NCBI GenBank assembly: GCA_046710535.1
Contig: JBKEHH010000003.1
Location: 186,001 to 250,000 of the forward strand
Direction of reading: 5' to 3'
Source of the DNA: CAWVSB01 sp046710535
GTDB lineage: Bacteria; Pseudomonadota; Gammaproteobacteria; Pseudomonadales; CAWVSB01
DNA length: 64,000 nucleotides
In this document: piece by piece, positions 26,962-36,623 of the stretch
How the letters are laid out: every line of letters begins with the position of its first letter
Numbering within the stretch: the stretch's first letter is position 1
Notes under the pieces: model-generated
Seen by the model: only the letters and a program-made list of their open reading frames with translations
Told to the model about the DNA's origin: nothing
The model's database searches: none
Made by a program: the position numbers and the translations under genes

Positions 26962-27822
26962 TTATCTCAATGGCAAATAGGGACGCTTATTGAAATCCCG
27001 CCGATATAGCTTGTCCGTTCGCTTAATTACTTTTTGCCAAAAATCTGGCGACGCCTTCAGCTGTTTGCTAACTTGCGGCCCCAAGTAATAGCGCAAAAAT
27101 CGCACCAGATCACGCTTGGTCAAACCAATGTCTACCGCCGAAAAATACAGTGATGCCAAATCTTTAACTAACCACCGTGTGGGCACTTGCGGGCGCATTT
27201 GAGCGCGATGTAGATCAATTAAATAGAGCCTGGGTAAGGCCTTCTCGCCCGCTAGTAGTGGGTCACTATTTTTAATCAAAAAGTGGCAGATATAAAAATC
27301 TCGATGATTCATACCACCGTTATGCACTGTAGCTGCATCTTTAGCCAAAGCTTCAGTAAGCATCTTACGCACCCGATAGCTGGGCGGCATATCTTTCCAC
27401 GGCGCACAAAAATCTTCTAAGCTGACCATGTTATCCAGTTCTTCAGTCAGCACAAAAGAGAGCTGTTTGGCCGGATTACTACCCCGTTTGCCAAAACCAA
27501 CCAGCGACATGGTGCCGACACCTAGTTGGTGTAACTTGTTAATAGCTTCCCATTCGTTAGTCGCGCCAATTACCGGCAAGCGCAGCTGAACAAGATTTTT
27601 AATAATCTCTAACCACCCCACCCCCATGTGGACTTTAAGAAAATAGCCAGCACCGTTATTTTCAAAACGCAGCGTGCGACGACCTTCTTTCTCCCGATAA
27701 ATTTCGCCCTGCTGTTTTACTACGGCATCAAACGGCTGCGGCCAAAGTGCTTTAAAGTCTTTACGGAGTTCAAGTCTAGTCACTACTGACTCAGCCGCTT
27801 CAGATCCAGTCGAGTCAGACAT
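26962..27822 (-). CDS. waaP: LPS core heptose(I) kinase
   Basis: Kinase that phosphorylates heptose I of the LPS inner core, essential for outer-membrane integrity in pseudomonads. The kinase-like fold has the ATP-binding Lys in GYFLKVH, the catalytic loop NHRDFYICHF (about residues 174-183) with Asp in HRD, and the metal-binding DLHRAQ. The start at 27820-27822 has AGGTG upstream and overlaps waaG by eight bases; the frame itself is open to 27837. About 286 aa, slightly longer than the E. coli protein of 265. Gene order waaF-waaG-waaP on the minus strand matches Pseudomonas, where several further kinases follow; here only one is present. Confidence 0.9.
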   Translation of the reverse strand: MSDSTGSEAAESVVTRLELRKDFKALWPQPFDAVVKQQGEIYREKEGRRTLRFENNGAGYFLKVHMGVGWLEIIKNLVQLRLPVIGATNEWEAINKLHQLGVGTMSLVGFGKRGSNPAKQLSFVLTEELDNMVSLEDFCAPWKDMPPSYRVRKMLTEALAKDAATVHNGGMNHRDFYICHFLIKNSDPLLAGEKALPRLYLIDLHRAQMRPQVPTRWLVKDLASLYFSAVDIGLTKRDLVRFLRYYLGPQVSKQLKASPDFWQKVIKRTDKLYRRDFNKRPYLPLR

Positions 27823-28942
27823 AGTCACCTTTAGCAATTGCTTCTATTTGCTCAACAGCATGTATTGGCAGATCATAAATATCGGCACTGGCGGCAAACT
27901 TAAGCCCCCGCGGTTGCCACTGTGTTTGCTCATCAAACAACAAGTCTGCAACAGCTTGATCGAGTTGATTTTGATTAAAGGGTGATGCCAGCACTATGCC
28001 CATATCAAAATCACTAATATAAGAGGAATAGCCACAGACATCAGTAGCAACAACCGGCAAGCCTGCCACCATTGCCTCAAGCAATGCTGTACCAGTGTTT
28101 TCCCTGTAAGCCGGGTGAATGAGCAGATCAGCCGCTAGCAGTAATTCTGGTATGTCACTGCGCCCGCCTAAAAAATTGACTTGATTTTCAACGCTCAATT
28201 TTTTAATCAAGTAGTTAAACCATTTTGGATTATCTTGCCCTGCCACAAAAAATTTTACTTTAGCTTTTTCTGCGCTAGGTAAATTAGCCAAAGCAATTAT
28301 AGCTCGGTCTAAACCTTTAGTTCTAAACCCGCTGCCAACCATCAGCAATAATTTTTCATCATCACTCACGCCAAGTTCTACTCGCTTAGCTTTACCTATA
28401 GCAGGGCTTTGCTCATTTGCAACTCGGTCGCGGCGAATGCCTGGCGGTAATAAATGCAGCCGTTTTTCTGGCGTTTGATAATACTGTATAAAAACTTGCT
28501 TCTCAGGTTTAGAAATCAATAAAGCGTGAGTACTTACCGCAGTACTAAATACCGCTTTTTCATAGCTTAAATGATGTTTGTAGCGAGGTAAAAACCGACT
28601 AAACCAAGAGCGCAGTTCATAGACTTTAGCGGCAAAGCAACTATCAGCGCCATAGTAAACATCCAAGCCGGGCATGCGATTAAAGCCAACTAACAGATCT
28701 ATTTCGTGCTGCTTTAGCACAATCGTCAAAGCCGCTACAAAGCTGGTATCTTTACTAGCGTTACTGCCACCCGCCATAGGGACATTCACCACTTCAAGCT
28801 GAGGCGGAACATCGCCTTGCCACTGACCACAGAATACTTTGACACTATGGCCACGTTCGACTGCCGCCAGCGCGATACGCAGCATGTCTTGCTGTAAGCC
28901 GCCGAAGGGGAAGTATTTGAATAAGGCAAAAGCTAAGCGCAT
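27815..28942 (-). CDS. waaG: LPS core glucosyltransferase WaaG-like
   Basis: GT4 enzyme that transfers the first outer-core hexose to heptose II at the inner-membrane face. It begins directly with FALFKYFPFGGLQQDMLRIA, the classic WaaG N-terminus, and has GFNRMPGLDVYYGADSCFA near residue 88, RKKLL-like GSGFRTKGLDR in the donor domain, and the PAYRENTGTALLEAM...PVVATDVCGY segment (EX7E region). At 375 aa it is full length. The start codon is ATG at 28940-28942. It is downstream of waaF by 65 bases and overlaps waaP by eight. The donor in pseudomonads is UDP-GalNAc or similar, so the exact sugar is not certain. Confidence 0.92.
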   Translation of the reverse strand: MRLAFALFKYFPFGGLQQDMLRIALAAVERGHSVKVFCGQWQGDVPPQLEVVNVPMAGGSNASKDTSFVAALTIVLKQHEIDLLVGFNRMPGLDVYYGADSCFAAKVYELRSWFSRFLPRYKHHLSYEKAVFSTAVSTHALLISKPEKQVFIQYYQTPEKRLHLLPPGIRRDRVANEQSPAIGKAKRVELGVSDDEKLLLMVGSGFRTKGLDRAIIALANLPSAEKAKVKFFVAGQDNPKWFNYLIKKLSVENQVNFLGGRSDIPELLLAADLLIHPAYRENTGTALLEAMVAGLPVVATDVCGYSSYISDFDMGIVLASPFNQNQLDQAVADLLFDEQTQWQPRGLKFAASADIYDLPIHAVEQIEAIAKGDYV

Positions 28943-29007
28943 TGCTTACCCTCAGAGGTGGTTATCGATTATGGTATTTATTTGTTTTGATTATACGGCT
29001 GATCGGG

Positions 29008-30066
29008 CTAAACACCCAATCGCTCTAGGGCACTAATAACTTGACCGGCTTCTAACTTGTTCAAACAATTCAAATGGCCCAAGGGACATTCGCGCTGAAA
29101 GCAAGGGCGACATGGCTCGTCGGTATACACCATTTCAACAACATCACTTAACGGTGGGGTAAAGTCCGCAGAGGTAGAACCATAAACTGTTACTAGAGGA
29201 CGAGCCAACGCGGCCGCAATATGCATTAAACCTGAGTCGTTACTTACCACAGCGCTAGCAAGGCCAAGCAAATCTATTGCATCACCTAGCGCGGTTTTAC
29301 CCGCCACCACGTGGCAGTTCTCACCACCGGCTAGCATTTTAATTTCTTCGCTAATGACTACGTCATTGTTCGAGCCAAAACACCAAACCTGCCAACCTTT
29401 AGCGATATAGTGCTTGGCAACGTCAGCATAATGGCGCGCAGGCCATTGCTTTGAGGGACCAAATTCTGCCCCGGGACATAAAGCTAATATAGGTTGGTCA
29501 ACTGACAATGAAAACTCAGCTAACACCTTGGTTTGGTTATCGCAGTCTACCGCCAACTCTGGTCTTGGCAATGGTGCAGGCAGTGCTGCGCCTAGCTCAT
29601 AAGCTAATGCTACAAAACGCTCTACCATCAGTGGATAGCGGTTTTTATTGAGCAGGCGAATATCATTTAATAAACCGTAGCGATATTCACCACGCCAGCC
29701 GGTACGAACAGGGATTTTCGCAAATGCAGGAATTAGCGCTGACTTTAACGAGTTTGGGAGCAAAATTGCTTGGCTATAACCGACGCTGGCAAGCTGTGTG
29801 CCCAAGGCTTTACGCTTACCCCATGCTAACTCACCGTGGGCGGTGGGCTGGTCAATAACGTTGCGTACCTCAGCCATACGCGACAACACAGGCAAGCTCC
29901 AACCGGGAGCTAACACATCGATTGCACAATTGGGATTTTGGTGACGCAAAGCTTTATACAAGCTCTGCGCCATTACCATATCACCAACCCAAGACGGGCC
30001 GACGATGAGTATCTGGTCAGATGCTGATTCGATACTCACAATATTTATGCGACTGGCGCTAACCAC
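29008..30066 (-). CDS. waaF: ADP-heptose:LPS heptosyltransferase II
   Basis: GT9 transferase that adds the second heptose to the LPS inner core. The segment LIVGPSWVGDMVMAQSLYKAL is the WaaF N-terminal signature; LALCPGAEFGPSKQWPARHYA and VSNDSGLMHIAAALARPLVTVYGSTS follow in the donor domain, and the end carries CRPCFQRECPLGHLNCL, typical of WaaF rather than WaaC. The frame opens with GTG at 30064-30066 inside ilvE; a second GTG at 30037-30039, after the ilvE stop, would give 343 aa and is also plausible. Length 352 aa. No waaC follows; waaG is next. Confidence 0.92.
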   Translation of the reverse strand: MVSASRINIVSIESASDQILIVGPSWVGDMVMAQSLYKALRHQNPNCAIDVLAPGWSLPVLSRMAEVRNVIDQPTAHGELAWGKRKALGTQLASVGYSQAILLPNSLKSALIPAFAKIPVRTGWRGEYRYGLLNDIRLLNKNRYPLMVERFVALAYELGAALPAPLPRPELAVDCDNQTKVLAEFSLSVDQPILALCPGAEFGPSKQWPARHYADVAKHYIAKGWQVWCFGSNNDVVISEEIKMLAGGENCHVVAGKTALGDAIDLLGLASAVVSNDSGLMHIAAALARPLVTVYGSTSADFTPPLSDVVEMVYTDEPCRPCFQRECPLGHLNCLNKLEAGQVISALERLGV

Positions 30067-30971
30067 TCATCATGCCCAGGGCGACGACCCTTAACATGAG
30101 CGAAGTAGGCGCTTTGCAAAGCTTCAGTAATTGGCCCACGGCTACCTTCGCCAATGGGACGACTATCTAGTTCGCGAATCGGCAATACTTCAGCGGCGGT
30201 GCCGGTAAAGAATGCTTCGTCAGCAACATACACTTCGTCACGAGTAATACGTTTTTCACGCACCTCATAACCCATTTCATTAGCCAACTGCATAATTGTA
30301 GCGCGAGTAATACCCTCCAAGCACGAGGTTGTCTCCGGCGTATAAATAATACCGTCGCGCACCATGAAGAAGTTCTCACCACTGCCTTCGGCGACAAAAC
30401 CTTCAACATCTAACATCAGTGCTTCATCGGCACCGCCTTGCAGTGCTTCACGTAAGGCCATTATAGAGTTGATATAATTACCATTGGCCTTAGCTTTTGT
30501 CATCGCGATGTTGACATGATGGCGGGCAAGACTAGAGGTACGAACAATAATACCCTTTTCGGTAGCCTCGGGGCTCATATATGATGGCCACTCCCATGAT
30601 GCAATAATCATATGGGTTTTTAAACTATCGGCTCGTAAACCCATACCTTCAGAACCCAAAAAGCACATGGGGCGCAAATAAGCTTCGGTCAAATTATTTT
30701 CACGCACTACTGCTCGCGCTGCATCATTCACTTGATCTTTTCCAAACGGCATATCCATGCCCAAAATTTTAGCTGAGCGAAACAGACGATCAGTGTGTTC
30801 TTTTAAGCGGAAAATACAGGTACCGTTGTTGTCGGTGTTATAGGCGCGCACACCCTCGAACACACCCATGCCATAATGTAATGTGTGAGTTAAGACATGA
30901 ACCTTTGCATCGCGCCAAGGAACCATTTCACCATCAAACCAAATTAGACCATCGCGGTCGTCCATAGACAT
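30045..30971 (-). CDS. ilvE: Branched-chain amino acid aminotransferase
   Basis: PLP-dependent class IV aminotransferase catalysing the last step of valine, leucine and isoleucine synthesis. At 308 aa it is normal. Conserved parts: LHYGMGVFEGVRAY (residues 32-45), ARHHVNIAMTKAKANGNYINSI, with the PLP-lysine near residue 160, LDVEGFVAEGSGENFF, and EVYVADEAFFTGTAAEV near the end. The start is ATG at 30969-30971. It lies between glnE and waaF, the same order as in Pseudomonas, and overlaps the waaF frame by 22 bases. Confidence 0.96.
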   Translation of the reverse strand: MSMDDRDGLIWFDGEMVPWRDAKVHVLTHTLHYGMGVFEGVRAYNTDNNGTCIFRLKEHTDRLFRSAKILGMDMPFGKDQVNDAARAVVRENNLTEAYLRPMCFLGSEGMGLRADSLKTHMIIASWEWPSYMSPEATEKGIIVRTSSLARHHVNIAMTKAKANGNYINSIMALREALQGGADEALMLDVEGFVAEGSGENFFMVRDGIIYTPETTSCLEGITRATIMQLANEMGYEVREKRITRDEVYVADEAFFTGTAAEVLPIRELDSRPIGEGSRGPITEALQSAYFAHVKGRRPGHDEWLAPVA

Positions 30972-31002
30972 TGTATTACTCCTACATGTTTACCATGTCG
31001 AG

Positions 31003-33912
31003 TTAACTCGACTCATCAAAAAACTGACCCCAGACTTTGCGAACCACGCTGCGCTCTCGCACAAATTCATCTGCACTAATTTCATTGGGCTGTTGCTGCA
31101 GTGATAAGCGGTGAGCAATAGAACGATAGGCTTTGTAAGCATCCATCAAACCTTGCACTGATTCACTGTCAAGAAGCTGACATTGCTCCATCATTTCCAG
31201 TATTCGGATGTTGTCTGAATACATGGTGAGAGAAGGATATTCATGCGCCCAAGCCAAGACCATGTATTGAACCATAAACTCAATATCAACGATACCTCCA
31301 GAGCCCTGCTTAAGGTGGAAAATTGGTGATTTTGGACCTTGTGCTGCAGCGAGCAACAAATTATCTGCCATTTTTTGTCGCATCAATTTAACATCATCAC
31401 GCAGCTGCTGCCGATTGCGTTCAAACGCTAATAACTGGTCTCGCTCTAGCGCAAATTTCTCGGCTAAATTTTCATCGCCAGCGACGGCTCTAGCTCTCAC
31501 CAACGCTTGATGCTCCCAAGTCCATGCGTCTTTATGTTGGTACTGAATAAATGCAGCCAGACTAGTCACCAATAATCCTGAGTTGCCTGACGGTCGCAGC
31601 CTCATATCGACTTCATATAATTCGCCTGAAACCGTCGCGGTTGCAAGCACATGGATAATGCGCTGCCCTAGGCGGTTGAAAAACATCTGCCCCGCTATTG
31701 GCTTAGCGCCGTCGGTTGCCTCGCTGGGGTTACCATTGTGAATAAACACCAAATCAAGATCAGAACCATAACCCAACTCAATACCACCGAGTTTGCCGTA
31801 ACCAACCACCAAAAAATCTTTATCGCATACCTCACCGTCAACATTAATAGGCCTACCATGTTTTGCGACTAGGTTTTGCCAACAGAGCTCTACTACATGC
31901 TCTAATATTGCCTCAGCAAGAAGCGTCAAATAGTCGCTTACTTTCATCAACGGCATACGGCCAGTCACTTCAGACGCGGCAATTCGCAACACATGGGCAG
32001 CGCGAAAGTATCGCAGCGCTTCCATATGTCCTTCTAAGTCGCCCCATTCAAGCCTCAGCACCTGTTGGCGTAAATCTTGCTGTAGCGTTTTACGCTCTGG
32101 CACCGCATATAAAGTATCGGTATTGACTAATTCATCTAACAGTACTGGCTGCTTGGTTAGCTGACTGGCGATCCAAGGGCTAGCTTCGAACAATATTAGC
32201 AGCTGCTCACGCGCGGCCACGTTTTCTAGTAGTAACACTAAATAAGCAGTGCGTCGCTGCACCGATTCCACCAGTGGAAGTACTCGAGACAACAACACAG
32301 ATGGTTGTTGTTTTTTACTAATTTCAGCGAGAATAATAGGCATAAAAAGATCTAATCGCTGCCGGCCTTCACGCTGTAAAGAAATGATTTTTTTACTTTC
32401 GCGAAAACCTACTAATTGCCGGTAGCTCTCTGCTGAATCTTCAAAATCATTGTCAGCCAATATTTTCTCGCCCAACTCAAGCCCGCTCTCACCCGACCAT
32501 AGTTCTTGCCAGACCGACACATCAGGTAGATCGTTCGCTTCTTCGACGGGGGTAATCACATCAGCAAAATGAGTACTTACATTACCCCGATGCACTGATA
32601 GATCGGCATAAAAATACTGCCAATCGGCAAACCCCATAATCATCGCTATGCGCAGGCGGTCCAACTCATTGGCGGGCAATACTTGTGTTTGTTTATCATC
32701 CAAGCCTTGAATAGCATGCTCTACGTTGCGCAAAAACACATAAGCCACTGACAACTCCGATACCACTTTTATCGGCAGGCATTCTTGCTCAACCAATTGC
32801 TGCAATACGTCAAGCAAGCGTCGCTCTTGCAATTGCGGCTCTCGCCCGCCACGAATCAACTGAAACGCTTGCACGATAAATTCAATTTCACGAATACCGC
32901 CCGCACCTAACTTCACATCATCGTGGAGTTGCCGTCGATTCACTTCGCGATTGATCATCGTTTTCATTTCACGTAGTGAATCGAAGGCACTAAAATCAAT
33001 ATAACGCCGATAAACAAAAGGTTTTAATAACATCTGTAGCTGCTCGCCCGCCTTCATGTCGCCAGCTATAACCCGCGCTTTAATCATCGCGTAGCGCTCC
33101 CACTCGCGACCTTGCTCTATGTAATACTCTTCCATAGCACCAAAGCTGAGAGCCAGAGCCCCACTTTGCCCATAAGGGCGCAGACGCATATCAACTCTAA
33201 ACACAAAGCCTTCAGCGGTAATTTCGTCTAAAGTTTTAATTAGGCGCTGACCAAGACGAGTAAAAAAATCACTATTGGCAAGTGAACGTCTACCACCTTC
33301 AGTCTGGCCGTTTTCTGGAAAGGTAAAAATTAGATCAATATCAGATGAAAGGTTTAGCTCCCAGGCACCCAACTTGCCCATCCCAAGCACAACCATTTTT
33401 TGTGGCATGCCACTGTCGCGGCCTTTAGGCGTGCCTATGTCTTTACACATGCGCTGGTAGTGCCAATCTAGCACAACATCGACACACGCTTGCGCCAAAT
33501 ACGATAACTCTGCGACGGTTTCTTGCATCAGTACAAACCGATTTATATCACGCCAAATAATGCGGCACATGGTGCGCTGGCGAAAACGCCGCAAGGCTAA
33601 GGACAGTTCCTCTTCACTATTTAGCGTATTTAAAAGTTGCCCCAGCAGCTGGTAATAGTACTGCTGGTCACGCGCGATAGTTAGCTCATCACCCGCTAGC
33701 AGTTGAACGCCTAGACTAGGGTTGTCAGTAAACTGTTGGCTGACAAAGCGACTAGCGGCAAAGGTTTTTATACATTGCTGGGTTTGAATTGAGTCCAACG
33801 CCGGCAACGACAGACCGCCAGCTTCAACCGCTTCCTGCCACTGGCCCAAAGCTTGTGAGACGGGATTTCGCAGCAGCTTATGCAGATTAGTTAAATCACT
33901 GTCCCTAAACAT
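31003..33912 (-). CDS. glnE: Bifunctional glutamine synthetase adenylyltransferase/deadenylase
   Basis: Controls glutamine synthetase by adding or removing AMP in response to PII and glutamine. At 969 aa it is full length with both duplicated nucleotidyltransferase domains: VLGMGKLGAWELNLSSDIDLIF (about residues 173-194, deadenylase half) and VVGYGKLGGIELGYGSDLDLVF (about 698-719, adenylylase half). Each is followed by its own FxxRLGQRxI and VDMRLRPxGxSG motif. The start is ATG at 33910-33912, 20 bases after the stop of the GspE-type gene. It precedes ilvE on the minus strand, linking nitrogen status with amino-acid biosynthesis in one transcription unit. Confidence 0.97.
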   Translation of the reverse strand: MFRDSDLTNLHKLLRNPVSQALGQWQEAVEAGGLSLPALDSIQTQQCIKTFAASRFVSQQFTDNPSLGVQLLAGDELTIARDQQYYYQLLGQLLNTLNSEEELSLALRRFRQRTMCRIIWRDINRFVLMQETVAELSYLAQACVDVVLDWHYQRMCKDIGTPKGRDSGMPQKMVVLGMGKLGAWELNLSSDIDLIFTFPENGQTEGGRRSLANSDFFTRLGQRLIKTLDEITAEGFVFRVDMRLRPYGQSGALALSFGAMEEYYIEQGREWERYAMIKARVIAGDMKAGEQLQMLLKPFVYRRYIDFSAFDSLREMKTMINREVNRRQLHDDVKLGAGGIREIEFIVQAFQLIRGGREPQLQERRLLDVLQQLVEQECLPIKVVSELSVAYVFLRNVEHAIQGLDDKQTQVLPANELDRLRIAMIMGFADWQYFYADLSVHRGNVSTHFADVITPVEEANDLPDVSVWQELWSGESGLELGEKILADNDFEDSAESYRQLVGFRESKKIISLQREGRQRLDLFMPIILAEISKKQQPSVLLSRVLPLVESVQRRTAYLVLLLENVAAREQLLILFEASPWIASQLTKQPVLLDELVNTDTLYAVPERKTLQQDLRQQVLRLEWGDLEGHMEALRYFRAAHVLRIAASEVTGRMPLMKVSDYLTLLAEAILEHVVELCWQNLVAKHGRPINVDGEVCDKDFLVVGYGKLGGIELGYGSDLDLVFIHNGNPSEATDGAKPIAGQMFFNRLGQRIIHVLATATVSGELYEVDMRLRPSGNSGLLVTSLAAFIQYQHKDAWTWEHQALVRARAVAGDENLAEKFALERDQLLAFERNRQQLRDDVKLMRQKMADNLLLAAAQGPKSPIFHLKQGSGGIVDIEFMVQYMVLAWAHEYPSLTMYSDNIRILEMMEQCQLLDSESVQGLMDAYKAYRSIAHRLSLQQQPNEISADEFVRERSVVRKVWGQFFDESS

Positions 33913-33932
33913 TCGAACTCCAATGCTTAGCC

Positions 33933-35714
33933 TTAGGACAACTGCAAGGGTGGCGCAACGCGCATAACTTCAGCAATAGTAGTGTCACCGGCAATAACTT
34001 TATGGGCACCATTTAAGCGCAAAGTTTGCATACCTTCGCTCATGGCACTGTCACGGATTGTTCCGATATCTGCGCCTTTGGTAATTTCATCGCCAACTGC
34101 CTGGCTAATAGTCATAATTTCATAAATGCCTTCACGCCCTGAATAACCGGTATTACGACATTCCCGGCAGCCAACTGGAACTGACACTTTGGCCGGCATT
34201 GCTAACGGCCACGGGGCTATCAATTCTGCCCATGCATTTGCATCAGTGTCCTCTTCTAGCTTGCAGTGAGCGCATAATATGCGCACTAAGCGCTGCGCCA
34301 TCACACCCAATACAGTGGCTTTAATAAGATAAGCAGGAACGCCAAGTTCCATCATCCGAGTTATGGCTGACGGTGCATCGTTGGTGTGCAAAGTCGATAA
34401 CACTAAATGGCCGGTTAAGGATGCTTGAATAGCCATCTCTGCAGTTTCTAAGTCGCGAATCTCGCCAACCATAATAATATCAGGATCTTGGCGCATTAAT
34501 GCACGCAGCCCACCAGCAAAGTCTAAGTCTATATTGTGCTGCACCTGCATCTGATTAAAGCTGGCCTCAACCATTTCAATCGGGTCTTCAATGGTGCAGA
34601 CATTCACTTCTGAATTGGCAAGTTTTTTAAGCGTGGTATATAAGGTAGTCGTTTTACCTGACCCAGTTGGACCAGTAACCAGCACAATACCATGCGGGCG
34701 CTTGACCATTTTTTCCCAGCGATCACGGTCTTCGTTCATTAACCCTAGCTGGGCAAAACTGCGTACTAATACTTCTGGGTCAAAAATACGCATTACTAAC
34801 TTTTCGCCAAATGCAGTCGGCAGGGTTGAAAGACGCAGCTCTATTTCGCCACCATCCTGACGCTTAGTCTTTAAACGACCATCTTGCGGCTTACGCTTTT
34901 CTGCCAAATCCATACGACCAATAATTTTGATCCGACTAACGACAGCTCGCATTACTTGTATCGGCAACTCGTAGACCGAGTGCAACACACCATCAATACG
35001 AAAGCGAACAGTGCCGTTTTCGCGTCTAGGCTCCATATGTATGTCACTGGCTCGCTGCTCGAAGGCATATTGCAGCAACCAATCCACTACATTAACTATA
35101 TGATTGTCATTAGCATCTGGCTCGGCCGACGAGCCCATTTCTAGCATCTGCTCTAGATTGGCAATACCTAAATTAGCACCAGCATCGGCTTTTTTGGCGC
35201 TGATCACAGAGCGCGACATATTATAAAATTCTTCAAGATATCTATCGATATCTATGGGCGACGCTAATACTCTTCGCACCGGCCTACGTGCCACCTGCTC
35301 TAAGCCACTTATCCAAGTGGTGATATTGGGTTCTGCGCAGGCAATGACAATCTCTTCAGCACCAACATCTACCGCCAAAATACGATGGCGCTGGGCAAAA
35401 GCATGAGACATAACACTAGTAACCGCCTCTACATCGACTTTTAGTGGATCTATACGCTGACTTTCTAAACCATACTGACCACTGAGCCAATGCAGCAAGG
35501 TGTCCATAGAGTGCTTGCTCCCGCCAACTAATGGGTCTTTAGGCTCTTTACTGGCAATAGCCACTAGCGGATGGGATTTATCACCCGCAGACCTGACTTT
35601 TGCAGCGATACTTTTAGCCTCATCGCCGCTAAGTCGTCCATCTTTCACCAAACTGGCAAGCACTGGCGTTAACTGTAGCAAACCTTCGCCTAAAGCAGTA
35701 TTAATCGTCTTCAT
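33933..35714 (-). CDS. GspE/PilB-type secretion ATPase
   Basis: Hexameric ATPase of the type II secretion/type IV pilus superfamily, 593 aa from the ATG at 35712-35714 (GGAAG nearby; an upstream TTG is also in frame). An N-terminal GspE-N/MshEN-like domain (ILAVDVGAEEIVIACAEP) precedes the core with Walker A GPTGSGKTTT near residue 360, the Asp box TIEDPIE, Walker B DPDIIMVGEIRD, and the His box LSTLHTND. A zinc-binding Cys4 element (CAHCK...CRECRN) lies near residue 485-530. No other secretion or pilus genes adjoin; in Pseudomonas such lone GspE homologues also occur. Its partner system is not in the window. Confidence 0.88.
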   Translation of the reverse strand: MKTINTALGEGLLQLTPVLASLVKDGRLSGDEAKSIAAKVRSAGDKSHPLVAIASKEPKDPLVGGSKHSMDTLLHWLSGQYGLESQRIDPLKVDVEAVTSVMSHAFAQRHRILAVDVGAEEIVIACAEPNITTWISGLEQVARRPVRRVLASPIDIDRYLEEFYNMSRSVISAKKADAGANLGIANLEQMLEMGSSAEPDANDNHIVNVVDWLLQYAFEQRASDIHMEPRRENGTVRFRIDGVLHSVYELPIQVMRAVVSRIKIIGRMDLAEKRKPQDGRLKTKRQDGGEIELRLSTLPTAFGEKLVMRIFDPEVLVRSFAQLGLMNEDRDRWEKMVKRPHGIVLVTGPTGSGKTTTLYTTLKKLANSEVNVCTIEDPIEMVEASFNQMQVQHNIDLDFAGGLRALMRQDPDIIMVGEIRDLETAEMAIQASLTGHLVLSTLHTNDAPSAITRMMELGVPAYLIKATVLGVMAQRLVRILCAHCKLEEDTDANAWAELIAPWPLAMPAKVSVPVGCRECRNTGYSGREGIYEIMTISQAVGDEITKGADIGTIRDSAMSEGMQTLRLNGAHKVIAGDTTIAEVMRVAPPLQLS

Positions 35715-35917
35715 TATCAATCTTCCATACGTATTATTGCTTTGGTTTAGTCTACCTGTTTTAGCTAAAATACGAAAAATCTTTTACTGGCAAATTGTAA
35801 TCAAAATGTCATACTTCAGAAAATAGAGAGGTAGCTCTAATTGCCCGTAGATACAATAGTACGGCACAGCTGCTATCTCGCTGCACGACTCAATAATAAT
35901 AAATTTGGAGAACGACA

Positions 35918-36592
35918 ATGGCCTTGTCTATTACCAGTATGTTCGCGAATTCGCCAATCGGGCCGATTCAAAAACATATTGAAAAAACTAAGGAATGCGC
36001 TGACCTACTGCCTGATTTTTTCGCTGCATCGTTTAAAGATGACTGGAAAACTGCAGCACAAATTCAGCGCAAAATTGGCAACCTAGAGCAAGAGGCAGAT
36101 GATCTAAAAAGAGACATCAGGGCCAACTTACCTAAGAGCTTATTTATGCCCGTACCGCGCACAGATTTACTGTCGCTGGTTGGCCGCCAAGATAAGATTG
36201 CTAATTTTACCAAAGATATTTCCGGCTTAATGCTTGGTCGCAAAATGGTATTTCCCAAGCCACTACAAAAACTATTAAAAGCCTATGTAAAAGCCTCCAA
36301 TTCAACCATTGATCAAGCAGTTAAATCTATTCACGAGCTAGACGAATTATTAGAGACCGGCTTTAGTGGCAGAGAAATTACCGCTGTCGGTAAGTTAATT
36401 AAAAAACTCGATGAACTAGAAGATTTGAGTGACGAACTACAGGTCACCATTAGAGCAGAATTATTCGCCCTTGAAGCAGACCTGCCGCCAGTTGATGTGA
36501 TGTTTATGTACAACATTATCGACTGGATTGGAGAGCTAGCTGACTGCGCACAGCGTGTGGGCAGCAGATTACAAATTCTTTTAGCCCGCTGA
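35918..36592 (+). CDS. DUF47/PhoU-like phosphate transport regulator
   Basis: TIGR00153-family protein, 224 aa, predicted all-alpha with PhoU-like three-helix bundles. Family features: the N-terminal FANSPIGPIQKHIEK segment, the LEQEADDLKRDIRANLPKSLFMPVPRTDLL helix with its acidic/His positions, and IDWIGELADCAQRVG at the C-terminus. It lies 31 bases before a PiT phosphate transporter gene, the normal association, and is thought to modulate that transporter. The 197 bases upstream, shared with the divergent GspE-type gene, contain no obvious Pho box. The start ATG at 35918 has a GGAG-like site eight bases away. Confidence 0.9.
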   Translation: MALSITSMFANSPIGPIQKHIEKTKECADLLPDFFAASFKDDWKTAAQIQRKIGNLEQEADDLKRDIRANLPKSLFMPVPRTDLLSLVGRQDKIANFTKDISGLMLGRKMVFPKPLQKLLKAYVKASNSTIDQAVKSIHELDELLETGFSGREITAVGKLIKKLDELEDLSDELQVTIRAELFALEADLPPVDVMFMYNIIDWIGELADCAQRVGSRLQILLAR

Positions 36593-36623
36593 TCCCTGCT
36601 AATAATAATAACGAGATAAGATA

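Noticed and set aside
35721..35917. Pho box upstream of the DUF47-PiT pair
   Set aside because: Only a weak TGTCATA half-site is seen; no two direct repeats at the right spacing.
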